This document shows positions 8,460 through 17,435 of a DNA stretch of 64,000 nucleotides, piece by piece. The DNA is from Ignavibacteriota bacterium (GTDB taxonomy: Bacteria > Bacteroidota > Ignavibacteria > UBA10030 > SZUA-254). The notes beneath the pieces are model-generated. The model saw nothing but the letters and a program-made list of their open reading frames with translations, made no database searches and was not told the origin of the DNA. Position 1 is the stretch's first letter, and the number at the start of each line of letters is the position of its first letter. The stretch covers positions 28,649-92,648 of the forward strand of contig JACREZ010000038.1 in NCBI GenBank assembly GCA_016212665.1. The letters are read 5' to 3'. Position numbers and translations under genes: made by a program.

Positions 8460-11174
8460 TTAGAACGGAACAACATTATCCGGCAAAATCGTCGGTGTGG
8501 GTGGAGGCGCAAGCGCTTCCAACGCACGATGCGCTAACCGCTCGAAACTCGCGTATTCTTTTCGGAACGAAAGACGAACGATTCCCGTGGGTCCGTTACG
8601 TTGCTTGCCGATAATAATTTCCGCAATGCCTTCGGTCGGGATCGGAGTTCCATCTTCGTCTTTTATTTCTGTTATGCCGTACGTTTCCGGGCGATGGACA
8701 AACATGACAACGTCTGCGTCCTGCTCGATGGCGCCCGAATTATGAGTGAGAATTCCATCCGCTAACCATGTTGAGGTTTTCGGAACTGTTAAATCATACA
8801 CATCCTCTTTGCCTAAAGGAGTGATTTCTGAAATAGTATCCCAGAAGATATCGTTCGTTGCATAATTTTTCAGTGTTGCATCGCCAAGGAGAGTAGCGTA
8901 TTCCATCGCCAGGTTTCGTGACGGTGCAAAATTGAAATGCGCACTTCCTCCGTAAACTGTTCCCCGCATTGAAGCCATCTCGCGATGTGTTATTCCTTGT
9001 GCTTTCATCGTCTTTTTCACAAGTCTGAAAAATTCAACCGGAAGAGTATCAACATTCGTGTTTGGAATTACCCCGTTAAGGTTTTTCAACAGTAATTTTG
9101 CCTGCGGGAGACGGGGACCGAAGGCGCCTATTTCGTTTAAAAAAATATGTAATTGTTCGGTACCGGTAATTACTACGGAATAATTAGGACGATAGTTAGC
9201 CTTTTTTGTTGTTTTGATTCGGGCGACTATCGAAAAACGAAGGAGAAGAGCGGCAACATCATGTGCGAGTTGCGCGCTCGTTGTTGAATAATATATTGTA
9301 CTTGCACCACGTTTCCTGAAATGAATACATCCATCAGTTGCCCAGAGATGACGCAGGAAAAGAGCAAGTTGAACGTTCGCAAGATTGAAGAGTTCATCCG
9401 GGATATGTTTCTCGTACGAACGTTGATTAAAAATTCCAAGTTTTCTCAGCCACAAATTTACACCGGTTGGATGCCAGCGGTTTCCGTTGCCACTCAGCAA
9501 TAATTGGTGCCACGAATATTTTCCCTTGTATCGTTTCACGGTTGTTCCGAATTCTTTCTCAGCGGCTTTAGTTACCATCAAACTATTTTCGGAAGAACTT
9601 GTCGTGTATCGAAGCGGTTGACCTTGCAAGTAACTTCCATCACCGATTAAGTGGGCAAGTAATGCAAGCCTGTAATCTGTCCACTGGTTTTTGTGTGAAT
9701 CTGATGACGTAATTTTCCGTGCGATTGCAAGACGGTCTCCCTCTTTGAGCGTTCGCACTTCACGCCAGCCATCAAATGTATAGAGCCTATGTTGTTTTGT
9801 AGCTTTAATTGTTCTTCCGCTCGCCAACCGAACTTCAAATACTTCCTTCTTGCCAACCTGCCAGACTTTATCGCTTATTGTGCTCGTGAGTTTTCCTTCC
9901 GATGTCATCGAAAGAACTTTAGGTTGTTGACCGACAAGGTCGCGAATCGGAATTCGTCTTCCATCGGCAAGCATGACAAGTGTATCGCCGGTAACACATT
10001 CTCGTAAATCCGAAAGCATCGGTCGCTTGTCGCTTCGTCCTTCAACAGCGCGGTTCAACTGCGAAAGCGCAATAACGGGGATTCCGATTTCTTTCGCGAG
10101 CGCTTTCAACGAACGGGAAATCATCGAAATTTCCCGTTCACGCGACTCTGAGGATTTCGGTCCCTGAATCAATTGGAGATAATCCACAATTACTAAACCG
10201 ATATTGTGTTCCGCTTTGAGTCGGCGTGCCTTTGCTCGTAATTCCAAAATCCCGAGTGCGGGTGTGTCATCAATAAATATTTTTGTTTGCGTAAGTTTGC
10301 CTGCTGCCCGGCTAAGTTTCGTCCAATCCTCATCTTGCAATCTGCCCGTGCGAAGTTTATGCGCGTCCACTCTTGCTTCAGAGGCAAGCATACGAACGGC
10401 AAGTTGTTGCTCTGCCATTTCGATGCTGAAGATAAGAACCGGTGTCGGTTTCTGTTTATCCGTCGCGGAGTTCCGGGCAATAGATAATGCAAATGCTGTT
10501 TTTCCCTGACTCGGTCTTCCCGCGATAATAATCAAATCGGAATTTTGAAATCCTCCGCTTAACTCGTCAAGACCGGAAAAACCTGTCGGAACACCGGTAA
10601 CTCCTCCGTGCTGTCCGTGAATTTCATGCAACATTTCAAACGTATCGGTAATTGCTCGCTTGATTGGCGTTGCGGCTTTCTTCAGTCGTCGTTCGGAAAT
10701 CTGGAAGATTTTTGTTTCGGCATCATCAAGCAAATCGAGAGCATCTTCCGTTTCGTTGTATGCGCGTGAGGCAACATCGGTCGAGGCGGCAATCAATCCG
10801 CGCTTCAATGCTTTCTCCAATACGATGCGGGCATGATACTCCACATTTGCAGAAGAGGAAACATTCATCGTCAGTTGTGCGATGTACACTGGGTCTTCGG
10901 TCGGATTGAGTTGCCCGCGCCGCCGTAATTCTTCAACAAGAGTTACAGCATCAACCGGCTCTGCTTTTTCAAACAACGCCGTCATTGCTTTGAAATATTT
11001 TTGATGCGTCGGGTTATAGAAACTCGAATCATCCAACACTTCGAGCGCCTTCGGGAGCGCTTCACGGTCAATCAGCATCGCCCCGATAACAGAACGCTCG
11101 ACATCAACCGCCTGCGGGGGAATCCGCCCGCCGGAAACATCATCGCCGTATTTTTGTTCGATGTATTCAGCCAT
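8460..11174 (-). CDS. dnaB: Replicative DNA helicase DnaB containing an intein
   Basis: 904 residues: DnaB extein residues 1-392 and 813-904 with an intein between. The extein has the N-terminal DnaB domain (PPQAVDVERSVIGAML), Walker A (GRPSQGKTAFAL, about 219-230), Walker B (LVIVDYLQLI), SQLNRAVEGR and, after the intein, SGAIEQDADVVMFVHRPE and IIIGKQRNGPTG. The spliced helicase would be 484 residues, close to the normal bacterial length. It loads at oriC and unwinds DNA ahead of the replisome. The start overlaps the stop of the uracil-DNA glycosylase gene by one nucleotide (TGATG), indicating translational coupling in the housekeeping operon. Confidence 0.97.
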   Translation of the reverse strand: MAEYIEQKYGDDVSGGRIPPQAVDVERSVIGAMLIDREALPKALEVLDDSSFYNPTHQKYFKAMTALFEKAEPVDAVTLVEELRRRGQLNPTEDPVYIAQLTMNVSSSANVEYHARIVLEKALKRGLIAASTDVASRAYNETEDALDLLDDAETKIFQISERRLKKAATPIKRAITDTFEMLHEIHGQHGGVTGVPTGFSGLDELSGGFQNSDLIIIAGRPSQGKTAFALSIARNSATDKQKPTPVLIFSIEMAEQQLAVRMLASEARVDAHKLRTGRLQDEDWTKLSRAAGKLTQTKIFIDDTPALGILELRAKARRLKAEHNIGLVIVDYLQLIQGPKSSESREREISMISRSLKALAKEIGIPVIALSQLNRAVEGRSDKRPMLSDLRECVTGDTLVMLADGRRIPIRDLVGQQPKVLSMTSEGKLTSTISDKVWQVGKKEVFEVRLASGRTIKATKQHRLYTFDGWREVRTLKEGDRLAIARKITSSDSHKNQWTDYRLALLAHLIGDGSYLQGQPLRYTTSSSENSLMVTKAAEKEFGTTVKRYKGKYSWHQLLLSGNGNRWHPTGVNLWLRKLGIFNQRSYEKHIPDELFNLANVQLALFLRHLWATDGCIHFRKRGASTIYYSTTSAQLAHDVAALLLRFSIVARIKTTKKANYRPNYSVVITGTEQLHIFLNEIGAFGPRLPQAKLLLKNLNGVIPNTNVDTLPVEFFRLVKKTMKAQGITHREMASMRGTVYGGSAHFNFAPSRNLAMEYATLLGDATLKNYATNDIFWDTISEITPLGKEDVYDLTVPKTSTWLADGILTHNSGAIEQDADVVMFVHRPETYGITEIKDEDGTPIPTEGIAEIIIGKQRNGPTGIVRLSFRKEYASFERLAHRALEALAPPPTPTILPDNVVPF
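8739..9998 (-). mobile_element. DnaB intein with LAGLIDADG-type homing endonuclease
   Basis: A 420-residue intervening protein (DnaB residues 393-812) inserted between SDLRE and SGAIEQDAD. All splicing residues are present: Cys1 (CVTGDTLV), block B TKQH with His near 462, a block F segment (DVYDLTVPKT) and a C-terminal HN followed by extein Ser+1. The centre carries two LAGLIDADG-like motifs (LLAHLIGDGSY about 505-515 and LRHLWATDGCI about 607-617), each with an acidic residue before Gly, so both splicing and homing activities look intact. Inteins are well known at the SDLRE-SG(S/A)IEQDAD region of DnaB, although the well-studied Ssp and Rma examples sit about two residues further along. Confidence 0.93.
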
Positions 11175-11884
11175 CAGGTGGTTGCTTTCATTTCATCGTA
11201 CAATTTTTTAAACATCTTCATATCTTCCCACGCGGGATATTTCCAGTTCGGGTTGCGGAGAAGCGCGGCCGGATGATACGTGACGATAAGTTTTGTTCCA
11301 TGATAATTATGCACTTTCTCCCGCAACGAGCCGAGCGTCGCATTGGTTTGCAACAGCCACTGAGCGGAAATTCTACCGAGACAAATGATAAATTTCGGTT
11401 TTACTAATTCAATTTGTTTGGTTAAATACGGAGTACAGGTTTCCATTTCCGTCGGTTGCGGGTCCCGGTTGCCCGGCGGTCTGCATTTCAGAATATTGCA
11501 GATATACACATCTTCCCGCTTCATCTGCACTGCTTCGATGATTTTGTTGAGCAGTTGTCCTGCACGACCAACGAACGGCTGACCTTGCGCGTCTTCATCC
11601 GCGCCGGGGGCTTCACCGATAAACATCACATCCGCGTTCGGGTTGCCGACGCCGAACACAAAGTTTGTTCGCGTTTCTCCGAGCGGACATTTCAAACAGG
11701 TACAAATTTGTTTGTTCAGTTCGCCAAGTGTTCCCGCTTTTGTCCACTGCTCATCCGAAACGATAGCCACTTCTTCTTTCTTCTCTTCTTTATACATGAT
11801 GTTGCCGAATAAATCAGTTTGTTGCACGAGATACTGCTTTGTGTTTTCGATGACGGAGTGAAATTCTTCTTCGAGTGATGGCAT
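11174..11884 (-). CDS. Type-4 (family 4) uracil-DNA glycosylase, Fe-S containing
   Basis: A 236-residue protein with the family-4/5 UDG core: [12 protein letters not shown] (two of the four cluster cysteines), [25 protein letters not shown] (active-site GEAPG), [15 protein letters not shown] (third Cys), ETCTPYL (fourth Cys) and TYHPAALLR. It removes uracil from DNA in base-excision repair. About 55 extra N-terminal residues precede the first cysteine pair. The gene begins 2 nt after coaBC and its stop overlaps the dnaB start. Confidence 0.93.
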   Translation of the reverse strand: MPSLEEEFHSVIENTKQYLVQQTDLFGNIMYKEEKKEEVAIVSDEQWTKAGTLGELNKQICTCLKCPLGETRTNFVFGVGNPNADVMFIGEAPGADEDAQGQPFVGRAGQLLNKIIEAVQMKREDVYICNILKCRPPGNRDPQPTEMETCTPYLTKQIELVKPKFIICLGRISAQWLLQTNATLGSLREKVHNYHGTKLIVTYHPAALLRNPNWKYPAWEDMKMFKKLYDEMKATT

Positions 11885-11886
11885 CG

Positions 11887-13101
11887 TTACGCTTTCATGT
11901 TCTTTGCGACGCGGTCAAGGATGGCGTTGGCAACATCAAGTTTTGACATTTTCGGGAGTCGCTCGGTTTTACCTGCGCGTGAAATAATGCTGACGATGTT
12001 CGTATCAACACCGAACGCAGCGCCTTCTTCAAGCGCATTGTTCAACACAATGAAATCAAGATTCTTCGATTTCAGTTTCTCTTTCGCGTTCTTCATTCCA
12101 TCATGCGTTTCAAGAGCGAAGCCGACGAGTATTTCGTTTTTCTTTTTCGCTCCCAACGTTCCGAGAATATCTTTCGTCTTTTTCAAGACAGTTACCCACC
12201 CCTGCTGCATTTCTTCTTTTTTGATTTTCACCGAATGAACATTCTGTGGAGAGTAATCGGCAACAGCAGCAGACATGATGATCACATTCTTTTTCGTCCG
12301 ATGCTTCATGACGGCATTGAACATTTGCTCGGCAGATTCAACATCAATGCGATGAACATTGTTCGGCGTTTCAAGATGAGTGGGACCGGAAACGAGTGTG
12401 ACCTTCGCGCCGCGTAATGCCGCGGCATGTGCAAGCGCAAATCCCATTTTCCCTGATGAACGATTCCCGATAAACCGAACCGGGTCGAGCGCTTCATATG
12501 TCGGTCCGGCGGTCACTAAAATATTTTTGCCGCGGAAATCTTCATACGTGCGGGAAAGAATTCTCTCAAGTGATTTGACAAGCGATTCTACTTCCGGCAT
12601 TCTTCCTTCTCCGACCAAGCCGCTTGCAAGTTCCCCTGTTTCCGGGGGAAGGACAAAATATCCAAGTTGTCTGAGCGTGGAAAGATTTTTCTGTGTTGCA
12701 GGGTGATTCCACATGTCAACATCCATCGCCGGAGAAAGAATCAACGGACAACGAAGCGCAAGCGTCAACATTGTCACCGCATTGTCGGCATAACCATGTG
12801 TAAGTTTGGCGAGTGTGTTTGCTGTCGCTGGCGCAATCAGCATCGCATCTGCCCACTGACCGAGATTCACATGCCACGTCTCCGCCTTAACGACGGAATC
12901 TTCGGGTGGAAAAATATCAACAATAACTTCATTGCCGGAAAGCGTAGCCAGTGTTTCCGCCGTGATGAATTGTGACGCCGACTTCGTTATCACGACTTTC
13001 ACTTCCGCGTTCGCTTTTTTCAGAAGTCGAACGAGAAGCGGGATTTTATACGCGGCAATTCCTCCCGTTACTCCTAGGATGATATGTTTACCGTTGAGCA
13101 T
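11887..13101 (-). CDS. coaBC: Bifunctional phosphopantothenoylcysteine decarboxylase / phosphopantothenate-cysteine ligase
   Basis: 404 residues, the standard length for CoaBC (Dfp). The N-terminal flavoprotein half shows GVTGGIAAYKIP, the His in WHVNLGQWADAM, APATANTLAKL and SPAMDVDMW; the C-terminal ligase half shows LVTAGPTYEALDPVRFIGN, SSGKMG and AAVADYSP. It converts 4'-phosphopantothenate to 4'-phosphopantetheine for coenzyme A. It lies between rpoZ (26-nt gap) and the UDG gene (2-nt gap). Confidence 0.96.
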   Translation of the reverse strand: MLNGKHIILGVTGGIAAYKIPLLVRLLKKANAEVKVVITKSASQFITAETLATLSGNEVIVDIFPPEDSVVKAETWHVNLGQWADAMLIAPATANTLAKLTHGYADNAVTMLTLALRCPLILSPAMDVDMWNHPATQKNLSTLRQLGYFVLPPETGELASGLVGEGRMPEVESLVKSLERILSRTYEDFRGKNILVTAGPTYEALDPVRFIGNRSSGKMGFALAHAAALRGAKVTLVSGPTHLETPNNVHRIDVESAEQMFNAVMKHRTKKNVIIMSAAVADYSPQNVHSVKIKKEEMQQGWVTVLKKTKDILGTLGAKKKNEILVGFALETHDGMKNAKEKLKSKNLDFIVLNNALEEGAAFGVDTNIVSIISRAGKTERLPKMSKLDVANAILDRVAKNMKA

Positions 13102-13127
13102 CGTCGGGGTGTCACGTACAGATGAAG

Positions 13128-13436
13128 TTAGAATTCCGATTCTTTGTAGCGGAAGGAGAGTTTATCTCCCATCACTTCTTCGAGAGCAGTTTCTGTTGGT
13201 TTCGGTCGGATTTCAAAATCACGAGCGATGAGAATTTGGTCGGGATTGGTCACCGGCTGGTCCGGTTCCGTTTCTTCCTCAACCATTTTCGGCGGAAGCA
13301 TTTCAACGCGTTGGTTGAATTCAATTTTCATCTCTTCGTTGATTTGCCGTGCCCGCTTCGACATCACCACGATTGCTTCATAAATGTTGTCTGCTTTTGA
13401 TTCAAGTTTATTTATATCTAATGGACGTACTGCCAT
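13128..13436 (-). CDS. rpoZ: DNA-directed RNA polymerase omega subunit
   Basis: 102 residues from the ATG at 13436 (MAVRPLDINKL), chosen over the in-frame ATG at 13442 because AGAAAG is better spaced to it. KADNIYEAIVVMSKRARQIN is the conserved omega/Rpb6 core; the C-terminal part is acidic and proline-rich. Small stabilising subunit of RNA polymerase. The setting gmk-rpoZ-coaBC is the classical neighbourhood and supports the call. Confidence 0.88.
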   Translation of the reverse strand: MAVRPLDINKLESKADNIYEAIVVMSKRARQINEEMKIEFNQRVEMLPPKMVEEETEPDQPVTNPDQILIARDFEIRPKPTETALEEVMGDKLSFRYKESEF

Positions 13437-13469
13437 GTTCATTCTTTCTTGATTGTGATTATATGATGT

Positions 13470-14057
13470 TCAAACACTCTGAGTTAACTGTTCTTCGTCA
13501 ATGTAACGTTTGATGATTGCATCAACATCGGTAATTGCTTTTTCCAAATTATCGTTCACAACATGTTCGTCGAAGTGAACACGTTGTTCCAGTTCCATCG
13601 GCACACGTTCAATGCGCCGCTTCAGCGACTCACCATCTTCCGTCTTGCGGTTTTTAAGCCGTTGAATCAATTCATCCAAACTTGGCGGCTCAATAAAAAT
13701 CAACACCGCTTGTTCAGGATAATGTCGTTTGATGGAAAGCGCGCCCTTCACATCAATATCAAACACCATCGAACATCCCCCAAGCAATGCCCGGTCAACT
13801 TCACGACAGAGTGTGCCGTAATAATTTCCGTAAATCTCTTCCCATTCAACCAGCGCGCCATCACGGATGTTGCTCATAAATTCTTCGAGCGGAATGAAGA
13901 AATAATCTTTTCCGTCAACTTCGTTCGGGCGTTTCGGTCGTGACGTTGCCGAAACGGAAAACAGCATTTCAGGATGCCGTTGCAAAATTGCGTGTGCAAT
14001 AGTCGTCTTGCCGCAACCGCTCGGAGCGGAGAACACAAACAGTTTCGGTCCGCTCAT
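13470..14057 (-). CDS. gmk: Guanylate kinase
   Basis: 195 residues. P-loop SAPSGCGKTTIAHAIL near the N terminus, then VSATSRPKRPNEVDGKDY (GMP-binding), LVEWEEIYGNYYGT and DIDVKGALSIK. It phosphorylates GMP/dGMP. The start overlaps the end of the yicC-family gene by 4 nt. Confidence 0.97.
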   Translation of the reverse strand: MSGPKLFVFSAPSGCGKTTIAHAILQRHPEMLFSVSATSRPKRPNEVDGKDYFFIPLEEFMSNIRDGALVEWEEIYGNYYGTLCREVDRALLGGCSMVFDIDVKGALSIKRHYPEQAVLIFIEPPSLDELIQRLKNRKTEDGESLKRRIERVPMELEQRVHFDEHVVNDNLEKAITDVDAIIKRYIDEEQLTQSV

Positions 14058-14935
14058 TCGATGTTCTGAAGTTGTTCCCGGATTTTTTCCAATTCTTCTT
14101 TGATGAGGACGACCTTCTGCGCGATTTCCGCGTCCATCGTTTTCGAGCCGATGGTGTTTGCTTCCCGGTTCATCTCTTGCAAAAGGAACGTAAGTTTTCT
14201 TCCGGCTGATTCATCTTTCTTCAATGCTTCAAGAAAAAATTTTGTATGACTCCGAAAACGAACACACTCTTCTGTTACGTCGAGTTTATCCGAGAGTAAA
14301 ATAATTTCCAGTTCCAGCCGCTTGTCATCAATAATTGATACATCGCTTGCAAGTTGCGCGACTCGTTCCCGCAACTTCACCCGTTCGTTCGGAATCCGTT
14401 CCTTACTCATCGCATCAATTTCTTCAACAGTATCGGCGATGAGGTTGATGCGGCTACGGACATCCTTCTCAAGTTCTTTCCCTTCGTTCGAGCGCATCGT
14501 CATGAGCGAATCAATCGCTTTCGTCAATGCTTCGAGTGCAACTTCCCATTCCTCCGTGTCGGTTTCGTCTCCTTCGGGCGCTTCAAATATTTCGGAAAAC
14601 GTCAGCAAATGTTGCAACGAAACTTCTTCTTGTATCCCCGATATTTTCCGAATGTCCTGTAACAAGTTCATGTACGCCTTCACCGCCGCTTCGTTGACGG
14701 TAATCGGCAGTTCCTCCGCGTTGTCCCGCTCAACCGTTACGGAAACATTAATTTTTCCCCGCGTCAACTGCTTGCGGACAAATTCTTTTGCATCGTTCTC
14801 CCGCAACTGAAGCGAGCGAGGAAGACGCACGGTCAGTTCCATAAAGCGGTTGTTGACGCTCCTGACTTCGGCACGTGCGGAGATACCATTGCGTTCGGCT
14901 TCACCGCTTCCGTAGCCGGTCATACTAAAAATCAT
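14054..14935 (-). CDS. yicC: YicC/YloC-family endoribonuclease
   Basis: 293 residues, the normal family length. The N terminus MTGYGSGEAERNG and SVNNRFMELTVRLPRSL and the C terminus KLTFLLQEMNREANTIGSK are diagnostic of the YicC family, members of which act as endoribonucleases linked to small-RNA turnover and stationary phase. It is the first gene of the long minus-strand housekeeping run, and the region upstream is the candidate origin. Confidence 0.93.
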   Translation of the reverse strand: MIFSMTGYGSGEAERNGISARAEVRSVNNRFMELTVRLPRSLQLRENDAKEFVRKQLTRGKINVSVTVERDNAEELPITVNEAAVKAYMNLLQDIRKISGIQEEVSLQHLLTFSEIFEAPEGDETDTEEWEVALEALTKAIDSLMTMRSNEGKELEKDVRSRINLIADTVEEIDAMSKERIPNERVKLRERVAQLASDVSIIDDKRLELEIILLSDKLDVTEECVRFRSHTKFFLEALKKDESAGRKLTFLLQEMNREANTIGSKTMDAEIAQKVVLIKEELEKIREQLQNIE

Positions 14936-15016
14936 AGATTTTTCTTTGTTTTGAAGGAATTGTCTAAAAAGGCAACTCTAAGGTACAAAAAAATCCGGTA
15001 GGCTTCAAACGGTTGT

Positions 15017-15130
15017 TTTGCACAGGTTTTCCACCGACTTATCCACAGGCTTTCCACAGGGAACATCTGCTTTTTGTATTTTTTTGCTTGATTTGATTAC
15101 TCTGTGGAAAACTTTTTCGAGTTATGCACA
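15017..15130. other. Candidate replication origin: DnaA-box cluster
   Basis: Within 114 bp there are six 9-mers equal or close to the DnaA box TTATNCACA: TTTTGCACA (15017), TTTTCCACC (15027), a perfect TTATCCACA (15039-15047), CTTTCCACA (15050), TGTGGAAAA (reverse TTTTCCACA, 15103-15111) and TTATGCACA (15122-15130). A T-rich stretch (about 15070-15100) could be the unwinding element. All genes from here to the left edge run leftward, and the next five genes to the right run rightward, as expected of replication-oriented genes. No dnaA or dnaN lies nearby, so this rests on motif density and polarity. Confidence 0.5.
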
Positions 15131-15204
15131 CTGGGCGGATACCAATTAGCTAAATATTTTTTGACGGTTGTTTATCTCACCTTTATTGTCGTTAAGTTTA
15201 CCCG

Positions 15205-15268
15205 GGTGGTCACGTTCCACACAGTGACAGATTTACCATTGGTCATGGAATGGTCATTACTGCCCAGA
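15205..15268. repeat. GGTCAC/GTGAC inverted repeats (copy 1 of a dispersed hairpin family)
   Basis: GGTCACGTTCC...CAGTGACAG followed by a second imperfect arm pair (CCATTGGTCATGG / TGGTCATTACTG). The same ingredients, a GTCAC- or GTCATG-based hairpin next to GGTAATG/TTACC, recur at 45862-45905 and 46721-46797, and a truncated form (GGGGTGTCACG) lies in the coaBC-rpoZ spacer near 13106. Confidence 0.5.
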
Positions 15269-15291
15269 GAAATAAATAGCCGGTTTTGCTC

Positions 15292-15320
15292 TTGACTGCA
15301 AGAGGAGACACATGTATTAT
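15292..15320 (+). promoter_or_regulatory. Sigma-70-type promoter
   Basis: TTGACT (15292-15297), exactly 17 nt, then TATTAT (15315-15320): a near-consensus housekeeping promoter pointing right, 110 nt upstream of a small ORF and the BNR-repeat protein gene. No other promoter in the window is as clear. Bacteroidota housekeeping promoters usually follow a different (-33/-7) pattern, so use in this host is uncertain. Confidence 0.45.
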
Positions 15321-15432
15321 ACTCCCGTGATTTTTCCGAGAATAATACGCCGCACAAACACCGTTATGGAATTGAATATTTCCGATATGCTTTGTATGTT
15401 GGAAAAGAATTCTATAACAAGAAAGGTGTACA

Positions 15433-15537
15433 ATGAGTAAGCGATTGCTCGGACACTCAAAACGAATTGACCAATGGTTAAATAACAGGAGACTGATACC
15501 ATCGAACAGAATATTCAATGGAAGTTTGCTTGAATGA
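15433..15537 (+). CDS. Small ORF (34 residues), possible leader peptide
   Basis: ATG at 15433 preceded by AAGAAAGG at good spacing; the product MSKRLLGHSKRIDQWLNN... is basic (seven K/R in 34). Its stop overlaps the start of the following gene as ATGA, so it could couple translation of that gene. No family is recognised. It lies downstream of the promoter at 15292. It might instead be chance; the overlap and ribosome binding site are the only evidence. Confidence 0.4.
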   Translation: MSKRLLGHSKRIDQWLNNRRLIPSNRIFNGSLLE

Positions 15538-17204
15538 ATATCAAGGACATAGGTTTTAGTTTTTCACATTTCAAAATGAAATATGTGCTTTCTCAACAAT
15601 TTGAGAGAACAGATAAACAAAAAGTAGTTTCATTTTTGCTGCTTTCTCTTCTGACGACAATCATGAGTACATTCAATGTTTGGGCAAATAATGTGCTATC
15701 AAACCATTCTTCGTTTATTAAAAGTGAACGGATGAATTCGACGTCTCAATCAATGTTTATTGATTCCTTCACCATCAGAGTTAAGCCGGGATGGAATCTG
15801 ATCTCAATTCCTTTTTTTCCGGATGAACCTTGTCTGAGAAATATTTTCTCCAGCTCGAAGTCAACTGCCTTTTTTTACAACGGAAAAAGTTATTTCCCCT
15901 ATGATTCTATAATTTCCGGTAAAGCATTTTGGATGAAGTTTTCAGCGGAGGATTCATTCACCATGTACGGGCAAAAACAATTTGAAGAAGAAATTTTTCT
16001 CCATCCACAATGGAATCTTATTTCGGGAACCCGAAAAGCGTCAGCAACATCTGGCTTAATGTTTTCTTCAGATACGTTGCTTGCTACCGGTTTTTACGGA
16101 TATAATACCGACACCGGATATTCGCTTACAGATACATTACAATCTGGAAATGGATACTGGGTTAAAGCAACAACAACAGGAAAGATAATGACAACCCAAT
16201 GGGAATATCTTGGACTTGACGGTGAACGAATTTCATCCATTGCGATTCATCCACAGAATCCGAATATTGTCTATTGCGGAAGTCTTTCAGATTTTAGTTC
16301 GGGAGTGCCTGGGAAACTGTTTAAATCTACCAATGAAGGATTTGATTGGGACACTGTACTCATCGGAGGATACTTCAAACAGATTGAATTCGACGTAGTA
16401 CACCCTGAAACAATCTACGTCGTGAACGATTTTATTTTAAAAAGTACAGATGGAGGAACGACGTGGGCGCGAAGAGATAGCGGTATCTATATTGATTGGG
16501 AAACTTTCGTTTCCTGCTTGGCAATTCATCCAACAAATAGAGATGTACTCTATGCCGGTACAGCGGGATTTTATGGCGGGAAATTTTATAAAAGCACCAA
16601 TGGTGGTCTCTCATGGCAAGATGTTACAACTAATGATACACTGAGAGATGGAGTAACGGTTATCAGAATTGACGATACAAACCCAAACACTATGTATGTA
16701 GGAACCGGATGGAGTGGTACACTCTTGAAAACCACGAATGCAGGCACCACGTGGTCAACAACAGGATTCAAGCCGAACGGTTGGATTATCAACGATGTGT
16801 TCATTCATCCGGTACGCACTAATGAATTGGTTCTTGCAACTTATGACACAGCCTTTTATCGAAGTTCTGACGCTGGTGTGACGTGGTATCCATATGACGC
16901 TGGTTTGCCACATAATTATCCTCCATCTCCTGAATTACCGGATACAATCGTTGTAGGAACTAAGTTAATATTTGATAAGGAAAAAGATATAATTTTGGGG
17001 TTGTTTGGACAAGGACAGACAGATCCCCCTTATCATCTAGGAACAGATAGAGGTATCTATGTATTTCCACATGATAATTCACCTTGGTATAAAATAAGAT
17101 TTCATACAATTAGTGCTTTTGGCGAGGTAGATATTAATTTATCTCCAAACACTGGCTTTCTTTATCTAGGGGGAATGGCTATGTATAGGTTGAAGTACAA
17201 ATGA
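15534..17204 (+). CDS. Secreted BNR/sortilin-type repeat protein
   Basis: 556 residues. A hydrophobic segment (VVSFLLLSLLTTIMSTFNVWA, about 31-51) after a basic N terminus looks like a late signal sequence; an internal ATG at 15576 would shorten the leader. Residues 80-220 hold a tandem module with GWNLISIP, AFWMKF, QWNLISG and GYWVK. Residues 230-500 hold Asp-box/BNR propeller repeats (KSTDGGTTW, KSTNGGLSW, KTTNAGTTW, RSSDAGVTW) separated by IAIHPxNxxxxY segments. Unlike the two large proteins at 21.7 and 25.5 kb it has no T9SS sorting domain; it ends in a plain propeller strand. Probably periplasmic or outer-surface; function unknown. Confidence 0.75.
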   Translation: MNIKDIGFSFSHFKMKYVLSQQFERTDKQKVVSFLLLSLLTTIMSTFNVWANNVLSNHSSFIKSERMNSTSQSMFIDSFTIRVKPGWNLISIPFFPDEPCLRNIFSSSKSTAFFYNGKSYFPYDSIISGKAFWMKFSAEDSFTMYGQKQFEEEIFLHPQWNLISGTRKASATSGLMFSSDTLLATGFYGYNTDTGYSLTDTLQSGNGYWVKATTTGKIMTTQWEYLGLDGERISSIAIHPQNPNIVYCGSLSDFSSGVPGKLFKSTNEGFDWDTVLIGGYFKQIEFDVVHPETIYVVNDFILKSTDGGTTWARRDSGIYIDWETFVSCLAIHPTNRDVLYAGTAGFYGGKFYKSTNGGLSWQDVTTNDTLRDGVTVIRIDDTNPNTMYVGTGWSGTLLKTTNAGTTWSTTGFKPNGWIINDVFIHPVRTNELVLATYDTAFYRSSDAGVTWYPYDAGLPHNYPPSPELPDTIVVGTKLIFDKEKDIILGLFGQGQTDPPYHLGTDRGIYVFPHDNSPWYKIRFHTISAFGEVDINLSPNTGFLYLGGMAMYRLKYK

Positions 17205-17279
17205 AAATAATTGAAAAGGAACGTAGTCCACCCACCAAAAAAAGCGCCCCCAAGCAACATATCAGCATTAAAAAACCGT

Positions 17280-17345
17280 TTCTCGTTCCCACGCTCCTAT
17301 CAATTATCAGGAGTGGGAATGTAAGCCCGAATGCTCCGCGTCCTT
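17280..17345. repeat. Dispersed TCGTTCCCACGCTCC repeat, left copy
   Basis: About 65 bp sharing its first 31 bp exactly with the copy at 17820-17886, followed by AGTGGGAATG...GCTCCGCGTCCTT. The arms CCCACGCTCC and GGAGTGGG can pair. This resembles a repeat with TCGTTCCCACGCTC/GCGTGGGAATG that is widespread in many bacterial phyla (recollection, not a search). Confidence 0.75.
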
Positions 17346-17435
17346 CATAAAACTATTTCCCAATTCATCCTGTCCACGATTATCAATCAGTTCCAACTTT
17401 TCTCGAATATTGAGTTAGTACCGATGAAAACGAAC

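Noticed and set aside
15172..15518. Short minus-strand open frames over the origin region
   Set aside because: They overlap DnaA-box and repeat sequence, have no ribosome binding sites and no family match.
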